In this document: piece by piece, positions 27,205 to 36,819 of the stretch
Numbering within the stretch: position 1 is the stretch's first letter
Layout: the number at the start of each line of letters is the position of its first letter
Assembly (NCBI GenBank): GCA_000336895.1
Contig: AOLX01000005.1
Coordinates: forward strand, 310,443 to 374,442
DNA: 64,000 nucleotides
DNA from: Haloarcula argentinensis DSM 12282
GTDB lineage: Archaea; Halobacteriota; Halobacteria; Halobacteriales; Haloarculaceae
Reading direction: 5' to 3'
Notes under the pieces: generated by a model
The model's input: only the letters and a program-made list of their open reading frames with translations
Told to the model about the DNA's origin: nothing
The model's database searches: none
Translations under genes and position numbers: made by a program

Positions 27205-27913
27205 ACAGCTATATTTTAAACCTTTGCGCTAAAAACTTCGGTTTCTGAACACACAAACGCTATGACAGTGGTAATAAAATATTAAAAACTTCACAACTCC
27301 GACCGACGTGGTCTTGATTATGTCTGGGTTCGGCCGTCTTTGTGTCCAACCACTGATGGGCGGGTGATGTTGCCGGAGTCAGTCACTGTACTGTGCAGTA
27401 ATCTTGTTACAACTGACTCTCTTCCTCAGGTAGGTGCTATTATACTCTTTCTCACTATGGAAAAAATAGAAAGAAATCACTGTTCGAACACGCTCGTTCA
27501 AACAGTTAATACGGTATTATGTGGGTAGGTATATCCTAATGAACATGAATCCGCCAGAATTACGCGCAAATTGTCTACTCTGTGAAGGTATTATATAATC
27601 ATAACTTAGTAATTAAGACGTTATGACATTTGTATAAACTATGTGAAACACTACATATGTTTAAATCCGCTGGACGGAGGCTCTATTCAAACCTGAGAAC
27701 TGTTGGAGTATTCTAAGTCCGTCTTTAACAACCGATGGTGGTGATTGACGAACTCGTCTCCCATTATTTCATTAGCACAATAGCTACCGCTGTTAATTAC
27801 ATATAAATATGTACTCTATATCGGACTGTAGCATAGCCGTAGTAAGCGCATATTCATGTTTTGGCGAAGTCGATTGTAAATACATTGGTAAACCCTCTAG
27901 GGAGCTACATCGC
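27205..27913. other. AT-rich intergenic region between divergent genes
   Basis: About 700 bp with low GC between the oxidoreductase and phnM. It should hold both promoters. The in-frame extension of phnM to 27809 is discarded because it includes cysteine-rich, non-acidic sequence. No RNA gene or repeat was recognised. Confidence 0.5.
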
Positions 27914-29059
27914 ATGAAAAACAATGCAAATCGAACACTGATCTCGGGAGGTACCGTTGTTACGCCGACCCGCGAAATTGAGAACGGGACAGTAGTATTC
28001 TCTGACGGAAAAATAGTCTCGGTGGAAGCAGAATCTCATGACTCTCCGGATATTGACGCGACGGGGAAGTATGTCCTACCTGGATTGGTTGATCTTCACG
28101 GCGATGATATCGAACGGCACCTTTTTCCGAGAGCTGGTGAGCGCGTCAACACGACGGTCGCTTTGGATCGATGTGATATTGCCAATGCCAGCGCGGGAGT
28201 TACGACAAAGTATCATGCCATTGCGTTCGAAGACATCCCAGATGATAACCGGAGTATCGAACTAGCCCGTCGCTTGGCCGAGCATATCCGGGATTTCAAC
28301 TACGAAACCGGTGCCAGGATCGACAACAGACTCCATATGCGGTGTGAACTCACCAACGAAACGGCTGTCGACGCCGTCTCGCAAGAAATCCAATCAGGGG
28401 GTGATCTCGTATCCCTTGTCTCACACATTCCCGGAACGGGCCAGTTTGCTGGCGAAAATACACTTACACAACGCTATAATCTTCCGGATGGGGTCTCAGA
28501 GTCAAGCCTTCAGTCTCTCGAAACACGCCGCAATGGTGTCTCCGACATAGAACTAATTTCGCGTGCACGAGAAATCACAGAGCTAGCGAGCGATAGGAAT
28601 ATTCCAGTCGCCTCACACGACGATGAAACCGTTTCGAGTGTGGACAACGCCGCTGCTATCGGGGTAGACATAAGTGAATATCCGCTCTCCCACCGTGTTG
28701 CACAGCGTGCAACCGAGCTAAACTTGAGCGTTGCGATGGGTGCGCCGAATGTGGTTCGCGGTGGGAGTCTCTGGGACGGGCCCGATGCGTCTCAGGCGAT
28801 CAGAGATGGTGTTGTCGACATTCTCTGTAGCGACTTTCGTCCGCAATCACTGCTTAGCTCCGTATTCACCGAAACCGGTGACTCTCTCAAAGACCGGGTA
28901 TTACGTGTCTCTACTGTACCAGCTGCCGCTGCCGGTCTGTACGATCGTGGCCGATTGGAGTGTGGGGCAAGGGCCGATGTTATCGTCGTTGACCCAGATC
29001 CGGTTCCATCGATAGCACGAACATACGTTGCCGGCGACGAAGTGTATTGCTCTGCATAG
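27914..29059 (+). CDS. phnM: PhnM, ribose methylphosphonate triphosphate diphosphatase
   Basis: A 381-residue amidohydrolase-superfamily protein at full family length. The metal-binding start is PGLVDLHGDDIERHLFPRAG, equivalent to the bacterial HTDNLEKH motif. Later ligands sit in LVSHIPGTGQF, VASHDDETV and ILCSDFRPQ. PhnM converts 5-triphosphoribosyl methylphosphonate to the 5-phosphate plus pyrophosphate in the C-P lyase pathway. No phnG-L gene is adjacent, so this copy is an orphan. It could work with enzymes encoded elsewhere, or on nucleotide-like by-products. The ATG at 27914 marks where the family similarity begins. Confidence 0.88.
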   Translation: MKNNANRTLISGGTVVTPTREIENGTVVFSDGKIVSVEAESHDSPDIDATGKYVLPGLVDLHGDDIERHLFPRAGERVNTTVALDRCDIANASAGVTTKYHAIAFEDIPDDNRSIELARRLAEHIRDFNYETGARIDNRLHMRCELTNETAVDAVSQEIQSGGDLVSLVSHIPGTGQFAGENTLTQRYNLPDGVSESSLQSLETRRNGVSDIELISRAREITELASDRNIPVASHDDETVSSVDNAAAIGVDISEYPLSHRVAQRATELNLSVAMGAPNVVRGGSLWDGPDASQAIRDGVVDILCSDFRPQSLLSSVFTETGDSLKDRVLRVSTVPAAAAGLYDRGRLECGARADVIVVDPDPVPSIARTYVAGDEVYCSA

Positions 29060-29118
29060 CCTACTCGTGATGCGTACTAGGTAAAAACTGCGAGCGGCAT
29101 CAAACCGCTCTTATCAGG

Positions 29119-29754
29119 CTACTCGCTGTTCGCCTCTTTCCGCTCAACTGACCAGTGATACACCGAACATGCGCCTGCAACACCTACTACTAGGGAGAAC
29201 AGACCTAAAACCATGCTCCCGGGAAGTGAGAGGGCGACAGAGGTGGCTAGGACCATCGCACCGAGCACCGAGACGGCCACGTAATACTGATACCACTGTC
29301 GACCCTCCTCCTGCTCTTCAGAGCGGTTGAGGTACTTTTCGAAGTCGTCTGCCTTCTCGGTAAGGGTGATATGGCCACGGTCTTGGTTAAAATCGACGAC
29401 ACCGATGTCGTCCATCTTCGGGAGATGGCACTGGTATAATCCTACGTACACGCGCTTGCGCTCACTCGACGTCAACGCATCAGTTGTAGTCTCGTTCTCG
29501 ATGGCTGCGACGTGTTCTGCGAGCTCTCCAAGAGAGATCTGTTCGCCTCGTTCTCGAAGAAAGTGGAGGACTTCTCTGCGGCGGCTGTTTTTCAGTATTT
29601 CAAAAATGACGTCTAGAGATGCACCCGAGTCGTCCTGCTCCTGTGACGCCGCTTGGTCCGCACTGCCTTCTTTCCCTTTTGACGATGGAACAGATTCGTC
29701 GCTTAGTTTATTATTCGGTTCTGCTTTCGTTTGTGCGGTGTCTTTGACTCCCAT
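29119..29754 (-). CDS. DUF7344 winged-helix membrane protein
   Basis: A 211-residue protein. After an acidic linker, residues about 48-130 form a winged-helix domain (LDVIFEILKNSRRREVLHFL, SLGELAEHVAAIE and SERKRVYVGLYQCHLPKMDD). Then DYFEKY-like sequence and WYQYYVAV lead into two membrane helices. This layout is the haloarchaeal DUF7344 type, a membrane-tethered DNA-binding protein. A paralogue of the same architecture is at 58302-58856. The ATG at 29754 begins MGVKDTAQT. Targets are unknown. Confidence 0.82.
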   Translation of the reverse strand: MGVKDTAQTKAEPNNKLSDESVPSSKGKEGSADQAASQEQDDSGASLDVIFEILKNSRRREVLHFLRERGEQISLGELAEHVAAIENETTTDALTSSERKRVYVGLYQCHLPKMDDIGVVDFNQDRGHITLTEKADDFEKYLNRSEEQEEGRQWYQYYVAVSVLGAMVLATSVALSLPGSMVLGLFSLVVGVAGACSVYHWSVERKEANSE

Positions 29755-30382
29755 ATTTACCCACTTCCTGTGTGCTGCGACATCGTCCACCCGTCTGTAA
29801 TCGCGCTCACACAGCCCCCCGGCTGTATCGACGGAGCGTTACGCTGTCAGCCAGCATTTCAAATCAACATCACCTTGCCACTTAATACTTTGTTATGTAA
29901 TCAGTTAGATAATTTTCCTTTGATTACCGTCGGGGTAGTCGGTAGTTGTTTGGGTATTCCGGGAGTAACAGTGTTCTTAGAATCAATTTTCGGCGATCAA
30001 TGACAAAGATCTGCCGCAGTGTGTGTTGTGGTGCACAAAATACGTAGAATGCCCGTGAGTACCCTGTGGGCGGTCCTCTGTTACGGTTACGCGTTACTCA
30101 TCCTTGAGATCGTACAGGATAAATCGCAGCGTATATACTCCGTATCTTTGGACGATGTAAGTAACGTAATCTTATCAGCGCCAATCGAACAGCTATCTGG
30201 AGATCCCTGCAGGGACGAAGTCCCAGATAAGATGCTCTTCTGGGTTGTCGTCAGGAAATGGAACTCTCCGAACTTTGCAGTATCTGTTGTTGATCGTTTG
30301 GCGCCTGCTTGCCGAACACGTAGCTGAAATGTCCGTTTTATGAATTGAGCGGAAGTGCGATATTACTCACCACATACTCAGT
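29755..30382. other. Intergenic, no supported gene
   Basis: About 630 bp between divergent genes. Open frames here (for example 30019-30327) are poor in acidic residues and show no recognisable domain. The segment is AT-rich near 29880-30010. Confidence 0.45.
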
Positions 30383-30529
30383 ATGCAGGGTACTCAATCG
30401 GAATCGTGTATGGTTACGAAGCGAGACCAAGAGACACGAGCGAAACAATTAACCACAGGCACATGGAATATCACTGTACACGAGTTTGTGTCCAAAGAAG
30501 GTAGCTGGTACACTCGTGCATACGAATAG
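30383..30529 (+). CDS. Small protein upstream of a wHTH gene
   Basis: A 48-residue frame starts MQGTQSESCMVTKRDQETRA and ends EGSWYTRAYE. Its stop codon lies five bases before the start of the winged-helix gene, an operon-like spacing. The C-terminal part (TWNITVHEFVSKEGSWYTRAY) looks like a beta hairpin. An internal ATG (MVTKRD) is an alternative start. I do not recognise a family, and the call rests on spacing and composition. Confidence 0.45.
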   Translation: MQGTQSESCMVTKRDQETRAKQLTTGTWNITVHEFVSKEGSWYTRAYE

Positions 30530-30534
30530 ATACG

Positions 30535-30816
30535 ATGGCAGACTTTGATCAGTGGGACGAAGTGAGCTACGTAATCAGTTCACGGTATCGAGTCGAGACT
30601 CTCCGCCGGTTGTCAGAAGGCCCTGCGACACCGTCGTTAATTGCGGACGACAGGGAAATGAGTATTGCTCACGTTTCGCGCGCCCTGCAGGAACTCCGTG
30701 AGTCGGAACTGGTCGACCTATTAGTTTCGGAAGATCGGAAGAAAGGGCGCGTGTACGACATCACCGAGAAGGGTGTCGATATTTGGGAAACAATCGAACG
30801 GAAGAACATGGCGTAA
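30535..30816 (+). CDS. Winged-helix DNA-binding protein
   Basis: A 93-residue single-domain protein. Helices 2 and 3 are TPSLIADDREMSIAHVSRAL and the wing is LLVSEDRKKGRVYDITEKG. This is the short ArsR/MarR-like winged helix that haloarchaea use as autonomous regulators. It ends with a helix (DIWETIERKN) suited to dimerisation. It follows the 48-codon frame by five bases. Confidence 0.82.
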   Translation: MADFDQWDEVSYVISSRYRVETLRRLSEGPATPSLIADDREMSIAHVSRALQELRESELVDLLVSEDRKKGRVYDITEKGVDIWETIERKNMA

Positions 30817-31214
30817 CTGTCTCCTCTCGGTCTCGAACTGATAGGATTGCACAGCCGCGTCGACTTAGAACCGTCTTTATTCGTGTTTTCGATTCGAATT
30901 GAACCTGTCATTTTATTTGGAATATCGCGTATACACTACTCATTACACCAACTCTGATATTTGATCACAAGCCGGTGTGCTTTCCATAGATTCAGCTGAC
31001 GGTAGTTGTTTAACTGAGACGCCGAGGAACGGTATCGAATCACTACGACTCTGGCTGAAAGTTCCACTTTGGTGGGCGTGTCTGGTAGTAAACCAATGCT
31101 ACCCATTCCGAGACACCCCTGTGGAAATTCGCTCTTTGATATTGAATGCAAAGAGTGTCTACCAGTTAGTATAGCAGCCGTAACAATAATGATTTGTAAC
31201 ATACCTGCGTACGC
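30817..31214. other. Intergenic, no supported gene
   Basis: About 400 bp upstream of the CARDB surface-protein gene. No coding frame has a convincing composition. It presumably contains that gene's promoter. Confidence 0.45.
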
Positions 31215-33056
31215 ATGTTGTCCATAGGCTACGGAAAATTACTGATTGGGTGCGTCGCTGGACTGTTACTCATTGGAGGCGCTACGCTGGGGCTTGGAAT
31301 CGGTGGGTTCGCCGATGGGCCGGTAGATTCGGGGCCCGCTGTCGGCGAGGACGAACTGGAGATACGTACTGTGCAATCTCCGACCGAAATTCGGCCGGAT
31401 GAGCCGTTGCGTGTGCAATTGCAAATCACAAATTCGGGGTCGGAAACGACAACACAACAGGTAGCGCTACGATTGAACGGGGACGGACAGCCCTCTGAAA
31501 CGGTAGCAACAAAACAAGTCGAGGTTTCGGCTGCAGAACCGACGGACGTGACGTTCGCTGTCGAGCCTGATCAAGTCAGTTCCGGGGAATACACGTACGC
31601 CATTGCTGTCGGTGAATCATCGCCCCCGGAGTCAACTGGGAGTGTGGCTGTCCTCACCCCGCCTACGTTTGTACTCGACGATACCACAGAAAACGCTACA
31701 ATCGTCCGCGGAACGAACGCCTCTATCCGAACAAACCTGACCAATGTCGGTGCATATCGCGGCGTCCAGACAGTTCGAATCGCTGTCGATGCGGATCAAA
31801 ACGACCAGTACTCCGATACTGAAACGCTGAACGAGAGCGTCCACTCGCTTGCGGGCGGCCAGAGCCAGATGAGCACTGCCACGGTCCGAACTGCTGATTT
31901 GGAGCCTGGTCGATATCAATACAAGGTCGCCACCGAAAACACAACAACGACCGGAACACTCCATGTCCAGCAACCGGCGACGTTCCGGGTACAGAACACG
32001 ACCGCACCGGCCAACGTAACGAGGGGGGAAACTGCCAATGTTTCAGCGGTCGTCGAGAACGTTGGTGACGTGGACGGGAGCGACAACGTCACGCTCCGCA
32101 GTGATTCTATGAACATCACCTATTCGCGCTCCGTTTCATTGGCTGCCAACGAAACGACGACGGTGTCCGTTGGAGTGAATACGACGAATTTGAGCCGCGG
32201 GACACACAACTATTCGCTTGGAACCGTTGACGACACAGATACCGTCTCGATGACGGTACAGGGCAGTCATTTCGAGGTGTCGGATTTGGCTGGACCGAAT
32301 GTCCTGTACGTCGGTGATACGGCTGTGTTCTCCGCAGACGTTACGAACACCGGTGAAATCACCGGAACTCAATCGATCCAGCACCGCATCGACAGCGATG
32401 ACGATGATCGACCGGAAGCCTATGGAGTCGACAGAAACGTCACGCTCGCACCCGGCGAGTCGACTCGCGTTCGGTTCGAGATTGAATACACGGTAACCGA
32501 CTCGACGGATTACCCCGTAGAACCACTGAGCCTGCAGACGTACGTCTATGGCATTTACTCAAAAGACGCGCGTGCGTCAACAGCTATGTCGGTCAAGCCC
32601 TCATGGGCAAAAGACGGCGGGTCCAGCGGTTCCGGCGGAAGTACCAGTGTCTCTGATGGTGACCGCGCTTCGCTTGATGAAATAACCCAGGACAAGTACG
32701 GATACTACTATGATGAGGTGAGCAGTGAAACGAAGCGCCAGGTCGAAGAGATTCATGAGCGTCAACCGTTCGCGGATGGCCTTGCGGCCGCAGAGGTGCG
32801 TACGCGTGAGGAGATCGCTCGGCAAGAGTACGGTGCCGATGTGAAAGCTGGGGAAAAGTTTAATTTCACAGGATTAGGAATCGAAACCCAACAGAAGGTC
32901 GAAGCGGACTTTGATGCGCAGTTCCAGACTGATTCCGGTGACCGAATCGAGTCCTGGGACGAACTGGCCAACGACACATACGGGAAGTCGTACGAGAACT
33001 TAACCGCTAGTCGAAAGGCGGACATCAAGACGACGTATCAGGATCAATTCGAATAA
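31215..33056 (+). CDS. CARDB-repeat surface protein with YG-helix repeats
   Basis: A 613-residue exported protein: an N-terminal membrane segment (residues 7-30), four CARDB-like Ig domains (each with a TNSGSE, TNVGAY, ENVGDV or TNTGEI turn), then a Gly/Ser linker (GGSSGSGGST) near residue 475. The last 120 residues contain a motif three times: DEITQDKYGYYYDEVS, REEIARQEYGADV and DELANDTYGKSYENLT. Each is followed by a helix ending near QPF or QF. It is rich in N-x-T sites. It precedes the glycan cluster and may be a cell-surface scaffold. The start ATG at 31215 gives a good signal. Confidence 0.82.
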   Translation: MLSIGYGKLLIGCVAGLLLIGGATLGLGIGGFADGPVDSGPAVGEDELEIRTVQSPTEIRPDEPLRVQLQITNSGSETTTQQVALRLNGDGQPSETVATKQVEVSAAEPTDVTFAVEPDQVSSGEYTYAIAVGESSPPESTGSVAVLTPPTFVLDDTTENATIVRGTNASIRTNLTNVGAYRGVQTVRIAVDADQNDQYSDTETLNESVHSLAGGQSQMSTATVRTADLEPGRYQYKVATENTTTTGTLHVQQPATFRVQNTTAPANVTRGETANVSAVVENVGDVDGSDNVTLRSDSMNITYSRSVSLAANETTTVSVGVNTTNLSRGTHNYSLGTVDDTDTVSMTVQGSHFEVSDLAGPNVLYVGDTAVFSADVTNTGEITGTQSIQHRIDSDDDDRPEAYGVDRNVTLAPGESTRVRFEIEYTVTDSTDYPVEPLSLQTYVYGIYSKDARASTAMSVKPSWAKDGGSSGSGGSTSVSDGDRASLDEITQDKYGYYYDEVSSETKRQVEEIHERQPFADGLAAAEVRTREEIARQEYGADVKAGEKFNFTGLGIETQQKVEADFDAQFQTDSGDRIESWDELANDTYGKSYENLTASRKADIKTTYQDQFE

Positions 33057-33437
33057 CCACTCACCCCTAACAATAGTAATCGCCGTACGCAGGCGCTTTT
33101 CCGAATCGGCCTAACGAGATATTTATCGGTCCGACAGTTCACTGTATATGACTGCTAACCATGGAAAGTAAGGAATAACAATAGATCGATTTGTCCAACA
33201 TGGCGACAGAGAGGGCCCCCATTGGTGGCCGGTGAGCGGCCCTACGACCTACCATGACTATCACTGAATCAGAGGTTGCTATTGGCGCGTGGGTCTGGCA
33301 AGAAGGCCGACCCGGGATGAGTAGCTCTCTTGTCGGTAGCTCTATGCATACCGTACCGGACTCGCTCCAGCAATGCAGTCGTGCTGTACAACTCATAGAA
33401 ACGAAGCGAGACCACTTACCAACAGGGGGGACATAGA
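33057..33437. other. Intergenic, no supported gene
   Basis: A gap of 381 bp before the first glycosyltransferase. GC-rich short inverted sequences (GGCCGGTGAGCGGCC near 33226) occur, but no gene. It is the natural left boundary of the glycan cluster. Confidence 0.45.
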
Positions 33438-34280
33438 GTGTACAAAGGCTCAACTGTCGGTGTCGTCGTTCCGGCACACAACGAAGAGGGGTTCATTGGT
33501 GAAGTCATTGACTCACTTCCGGAGTATGTCGATCAGGTGTTTGTTATCGATGACTGCTCGACAGATGGCACGTGGACCGAGATCAAGGAATACGTGGATG
33601 CCGAAGTAAATCAGGCGGGTGTGACCGGTGATTCCGCAGAACAAATAGCGGTCGCCGATGGGGCCGGAACAACGGTTTCTGAAAGCCAGACGTTCCTCGA
33701 CAAGCGTATCGTTCCGGTTCGTCATCAGACCAACGGCGGTCGCGGGGCCGCCATCCAAACCGGATACGATCTCGCGCTTATGAGTGGCATGGACGCGGTT
33801 GCAGTCCTTGATGGCGACGGTCAGATGGATCCGAACATCCTTAATGAAATCCTTGACCCAGTCGTTGAAGGGGAAGCGGATTACGCGAAAGGAAACCGCT
33901 TGATATCGCGACGCCACTGTACTCAGATGTCCAACTGGCGGTTTTTCGGGAATGCGCTCCTCACGTTTTTGACAAAGATCGCAAGCGGACACTGGAAAAT
34001 GCGCGATCCACAGAACGGATACACCGCAATTTCCGCAACGGCGCTCGAACAACTCTCGCTGAACGACCTGTTTAACGATTACGGGTTCCTGAACGATATG
34101 CTAATCCACTTAGACGCGAACGGAATGACAGTTCAGGATGTGCCGATGGAGGCATTTTATGGCGACGAGTCAAGCGGAATCAGATACAGTTCGTTCGTTC
34201 CGAAACTATCCCTTCTGTTACTTCGTGGGTGCGTCTGGCGGTTACACGAAAAGTACCTCTCTCGAACAGAATCAGAGTAA
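33438..34280 (+). CDS. GT2 glycosyltransferase (dolichol-phosphate sugar synthase-like)
   Basis: A 280-residue GT-A enzyme. The nucleotide-binding strand GVVVPAHNEEGFIGEVIDSL is followed by VIDDCSTDGT, and the metal-binding DxD motif is VLDGDGQMDP. The NGGRGAAIQTGYDLA segment is typical of dolichol-phosphate mannose or glucose synthases. The C terminus has a hydrophobic stretch (SFVPKLSLLLLRGCVW) for membrane contact. It probably charges a lipid carrier with a sugar. The start is GTG at 33438. An unusual Ser/Thr/Val insertion (about residues 55-80) separates the first two motifs. Confidence 0.88.
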   Translation: MYKGSTVGVVVPAHNEEGFIGEVIDSLPEYVDQVFVIDDCSTDGTWTEIKEYVDAEVNQAGVTGDSAEQIAVADGAGTTVSESQTFLDKRIVPVRHQTNGGRGAAIQTGYDLALMSGMDAVAVLDGDGQMDPNILNEILDPVVEGEADYAKGNRLISRRHCTQMSNWRFFGNALLTFLTKIASGHWKMRDPQNGYTAISATALEQLSLNDLFNDYGFLNDMLIHLDANGMTVQDVPMEAFYGDESSGIRYSSFVPKLSLLLLRGCVWRLHEKYLSRTESE

Positions 34281-34382
34281 CCACATCTGGCGGGGGTACG
34301 TCGCTCTTTGACACCGCAAGCGACATCATCAAAGACGGGTATGCAGTTGTTACTTATTATGCCGTCGGCGTGAGCGGAACAT

Positions 34383-35318
34383 ATGGGTAGGTGGTCGGAT
34401 GCTTTGCCAGCGACTGTCGACTTGCTTGCTGCCGTTGGGTACACCGCAGTTGTGCTCCTCGCAACATTGTCGTCTCTTGACGGAGTTTCCCTCGCGGCCA
34501 TCGCGCTCCCGTTTCTGCTATTCGTTCCGGGTTATGCCGTGGTCGCGTCGCTGTTTCCGACTCGGAACCCGGAGTACGAGAACCACCGGTTGATCACCAC
34601 AGAACGGATACTGTACTCAGTTGTGGCAAGTATCTGTTTGGCAATCATCGTCGGAGTCAATCTTGAGTTCACACCGTGGCCGATTCGCCCGACACCAGTC
34701 GTCACTACCCTTGCTATCGTAACTGTGGTGGCAGCTGTGATCGCGTGGTATCGGCGTCGCCAAAGGACACCGACGGGCCTCGGTCAACCCTCGATGCCCT
34801 TCGGAAACTCGCGGGCCGCCAGCGGAAGTTCCGACGGGGAGGGGATACAGCTAGGGACTATCGTTGTCGGTGTTGCGATCCTCGTCACATTCGCCAGCGT
34901 GATGTTGGTCGCGGCCCAGCCACAGCGCGGCGAGGCGTACACAGAATTCGGGCTGCTGACCCAGAATGAGACTGGCGATCTGGAGGCCGGTGGCTATCCG
35001 GAACAGATCACGATGGGCGAGTCCGAACAGATGTATTTCACTGTCACCAACCACGAGATGGAGACAACTGAGTACGTCGTCGTTGTGCAGTTGGCCAGAA
35101 CTGCGCCGACAGGAGAGGTAATAGAACGTACACGTCTCGATAGTTATAACAACCGGACCGCGGCTGGAGACCGCTGGTTGCAGCGTCACACGGTTACGCC
35201 GGTACTAGAGGGGGAGCGCTTGCGGTTGACGTATTTGTTGTACAGAGGAAGGCTCCCGGATCAGCCCACAACTGAGAACGCGTACCGTGAGACTCACATC
35301 TGGGTCGACATAACGTGA
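34383..35318 (+). CDS. DUF1616 membrane protein
   Basis: A 311-residue protein of the archaeal DUF1616 family. It has four N-terminal membrane helices with the family motif FLLFVPGYAVVASLFP, a fifth helix near residue 165, then an extracellular domain of beta strands (TVTNHEMETTEYVVVVQL and RLRLTYLLYRG). Members are found within archaeal surface-glycosylation gene clusters and their biochemical role is unknown. It follows the GT2 gene by about 100 bp on the same strand. Confidence 0.87.
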   Translation: MGRWSDALPATVDLLAAVGYTAVVLLATLSSLDGVSLAAIALPFLLFVPGYAVVASLFPTRNPEYENHRLITTERILYSVVASICLAIIVGVNLEFTPWPIRPTPVVTTLAIVTVVAAVIAWYRRRQRTPTGLGQPSMPFGNSRAASGSSDGEGIQLGTIVVGVAILVTFASVMLVAAQPQRGEAYTEFGLLTQNETGDLEAGGYPEQITMGESEQMYFTVTNHEMETTEYVVVVQLARTAPTGEVIERTRLDSYNNRTAAGDRWLQRHTVTPVLEGERLRLTYLLYRGRLPDQPTTENAYRETHIWVDIT

Positions 35319-35384
35319 ACTGACAACGACAGGAGTCTGGGAGTCGGTTTCAGACTGTTCTGATGGCTAGTCTGCCAGAGCCAC

Positions 35385-36554
35385 TCAGGAGGTGGTGAGC
35401 GGCTCGGATCGGTTACCGACACCATCAGCGACCTCCTCCGATGCGAAGTTTTGAATAAACGCTTCGTACTGGTCGATCACGGCCGTCGGAGCGAAATCGT
35501 TCGCACGCTCAACCAACACGTCGCTCGGGAGTGAATCGTCGAGCGTCGCCTGTATGGCCGCTGCGAGTCCCTCATCGTCATCGACATCCACGAGTGGGCC
35601 GTACTCACCGCCTTTGAGGATTTCCGCCGGGCCACTGGGACAATCGGTCGAGACGACCGGACATCCGCAGGCAAGTGCCTCGATAAGTACGGTCGGCAGT
35701 CCCTCGTGGATTGAAGACATTGCGAGGACGTCCGCACCCGCCATGTAGCCGTACGGATTGTCGACAAAACCGGGAAACGAAACCGCGTCGTCGATGCCTA
35801 ACTCGGTCGCGAGGGTTTCGAGTTCGGTTCGCTTCGACCCGCGACCGACAATTATCGCACGCGTGTCCGGTTGAGCGGCATGGACCCGTTCGAAAGCGCG
35901 GAGGAGCGATCCAAAGTTCTTCGCTCTCTCCAGACGTCCGACACCGAGAACAACGTCAAGGTTCGCAGAGTCGATCCAGGGATGGTCCACCGATTCCCTT
36001 GCCCGCTCCTGCACCTCATTGACTGGGATCGGGTTGTGGAGAACGGACACCTTCTCACGGTCGACGCCGACGTGTTCTACGACGCTCTCAGCGACACCTT
36101 CCGAAACGGCGACGAACTGGTCTGACTGGTGTGCGAGGCGACGCTGCAGCCACTGGACGAGTTTCTCTTTCGGTTCTTCCTGCATCCCGAGTGTGTTGTG
36201 GATTGTCGAGATAGTGACCGTATCAGCGCCAGATAGAATCTGCGAAATCATGTGAATGTCGTTAGCATATGTCATTTGTGAGAAAAGTATTTGGGGCGAT
36301 TGTCGCCGCAGATATCGCACGAGAGCAGGAATGCTCGCACCGATTCCTATCCCCGGTATGCGCTGTGTTCCCAGGTCGACGAGGTTTACACTTCCGGCGA
36401 CATCGGTCTGGAAATCTCCCTCGTTGAACGACACGACAAGGTCTACCTCGTACCCGCGCTTGGAGAGCCCGTTCGCAACAGAAACTGTCACACGCTCGGC
36501 GCCACCGACTGTCAGAGAAGGAACGAAGAACGCTATCGGCCCAGTGTCTTCCAT
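35385..36554 (-). CDS. GT4 glycosyltransferase
   Basis: A 389-residue GT-B enzyme. The N-terminal domain begins IAFFVPSLTVGGAERVTVSV, with the glycine-rich acceptor-side loop. The C-terminal domain has VLGVGRLERAKNF and the EX7E element SSIHEGLPTVLIEALACG for nucleotide-sugar binding. It is cytoplasmic and retaining, and its sugar is unknown. It faces away from asnB and is the only minus-strand gene in this half of the cluster. The ATG at 36554 is preferred to a GTG at 36563. Confidence 0.9.
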   Translation of the reverse strand: MEDTGPIAFFVPSLTVGGAERVTVSVANGLSKRGYEVDLVVSFNEGDFQTDVAGSVNLVDLGTQRIPGIGIGASIPALVRYLRRQSPQILFSQMTYANDIHMISQILSGADTVTISTIHNTLGMQEEPKEKLVQWLQRRLAHQSDQFVAVSEGVAESVVEHVGVDREKVSVLHNPIPVNEVQERARESVDHPWIDSANLDVVLGVGRLERAKNFGSLLRAFERVHAAQPDTRAIIVGRGSKRTELETLATELGIDDAVSFPGFVDNPYGYMAGADVLAMSSIHEGLPTVLIEALACGCPVVSTDCPSGPAEILKGGEYGPLVDVDDDEGLAAAIQATLDDSLPSDVLVERANDFAPTAVIDQYEAFIQNFASEEVADGVGNRSEPLTTS

Positions 36555-36783
36555 TAGTTTCACAGTCTGTGTGAGCGGGCTTGTTTATACTCCCCCTACG
36601 CCGGTTCTCGGGGTGCGTTTCTGACTTTCCTGCAGTGCTCTGGTCGATTCGAATGGCTCGAATCGTTCATGTAGGCCGCGTAGCGGGACAGAAATGCCCT
36701 GTGAGAGTTTTACAACGGACTGACACCCGATGTGGATAGCGTAGAGTGGATGATAGTCCATCTGACTCGTTCATGTAGGGAGG

Positions 36784-36791
36784 GTATAATT
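36784..36791 (+). promoter_or_regulatory. TATA box of asnB
   Basis: GTATAATT, preceded by purine-rich GGGAGG like a BRE, lies about 30 bp upstream of the asnB ATG, giving a very short or absent leader. A 13-bp direct repeat TCGTTCATGTAGG (36663-36675 and 36767-36779) ends just before it and could be an activator site. Confidence 0.5.
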
Positions 36792-36819
36792 TTGAGCATC
36801 GCAGTAGATTACGCGGACA

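Noticed and set aside
27809..27913. Upstream extension of phnM
   Set aside because: The extra 35 codons are cysteine-rich and not acidic, and family similarity starts just after the ATG at 27914.
30019..30327. Plus-strand frame of 102 codons
   Set aside because: Cys/Val-rich with no recognisable domain and no start signal. The AT-rich surroundings suggest chance.
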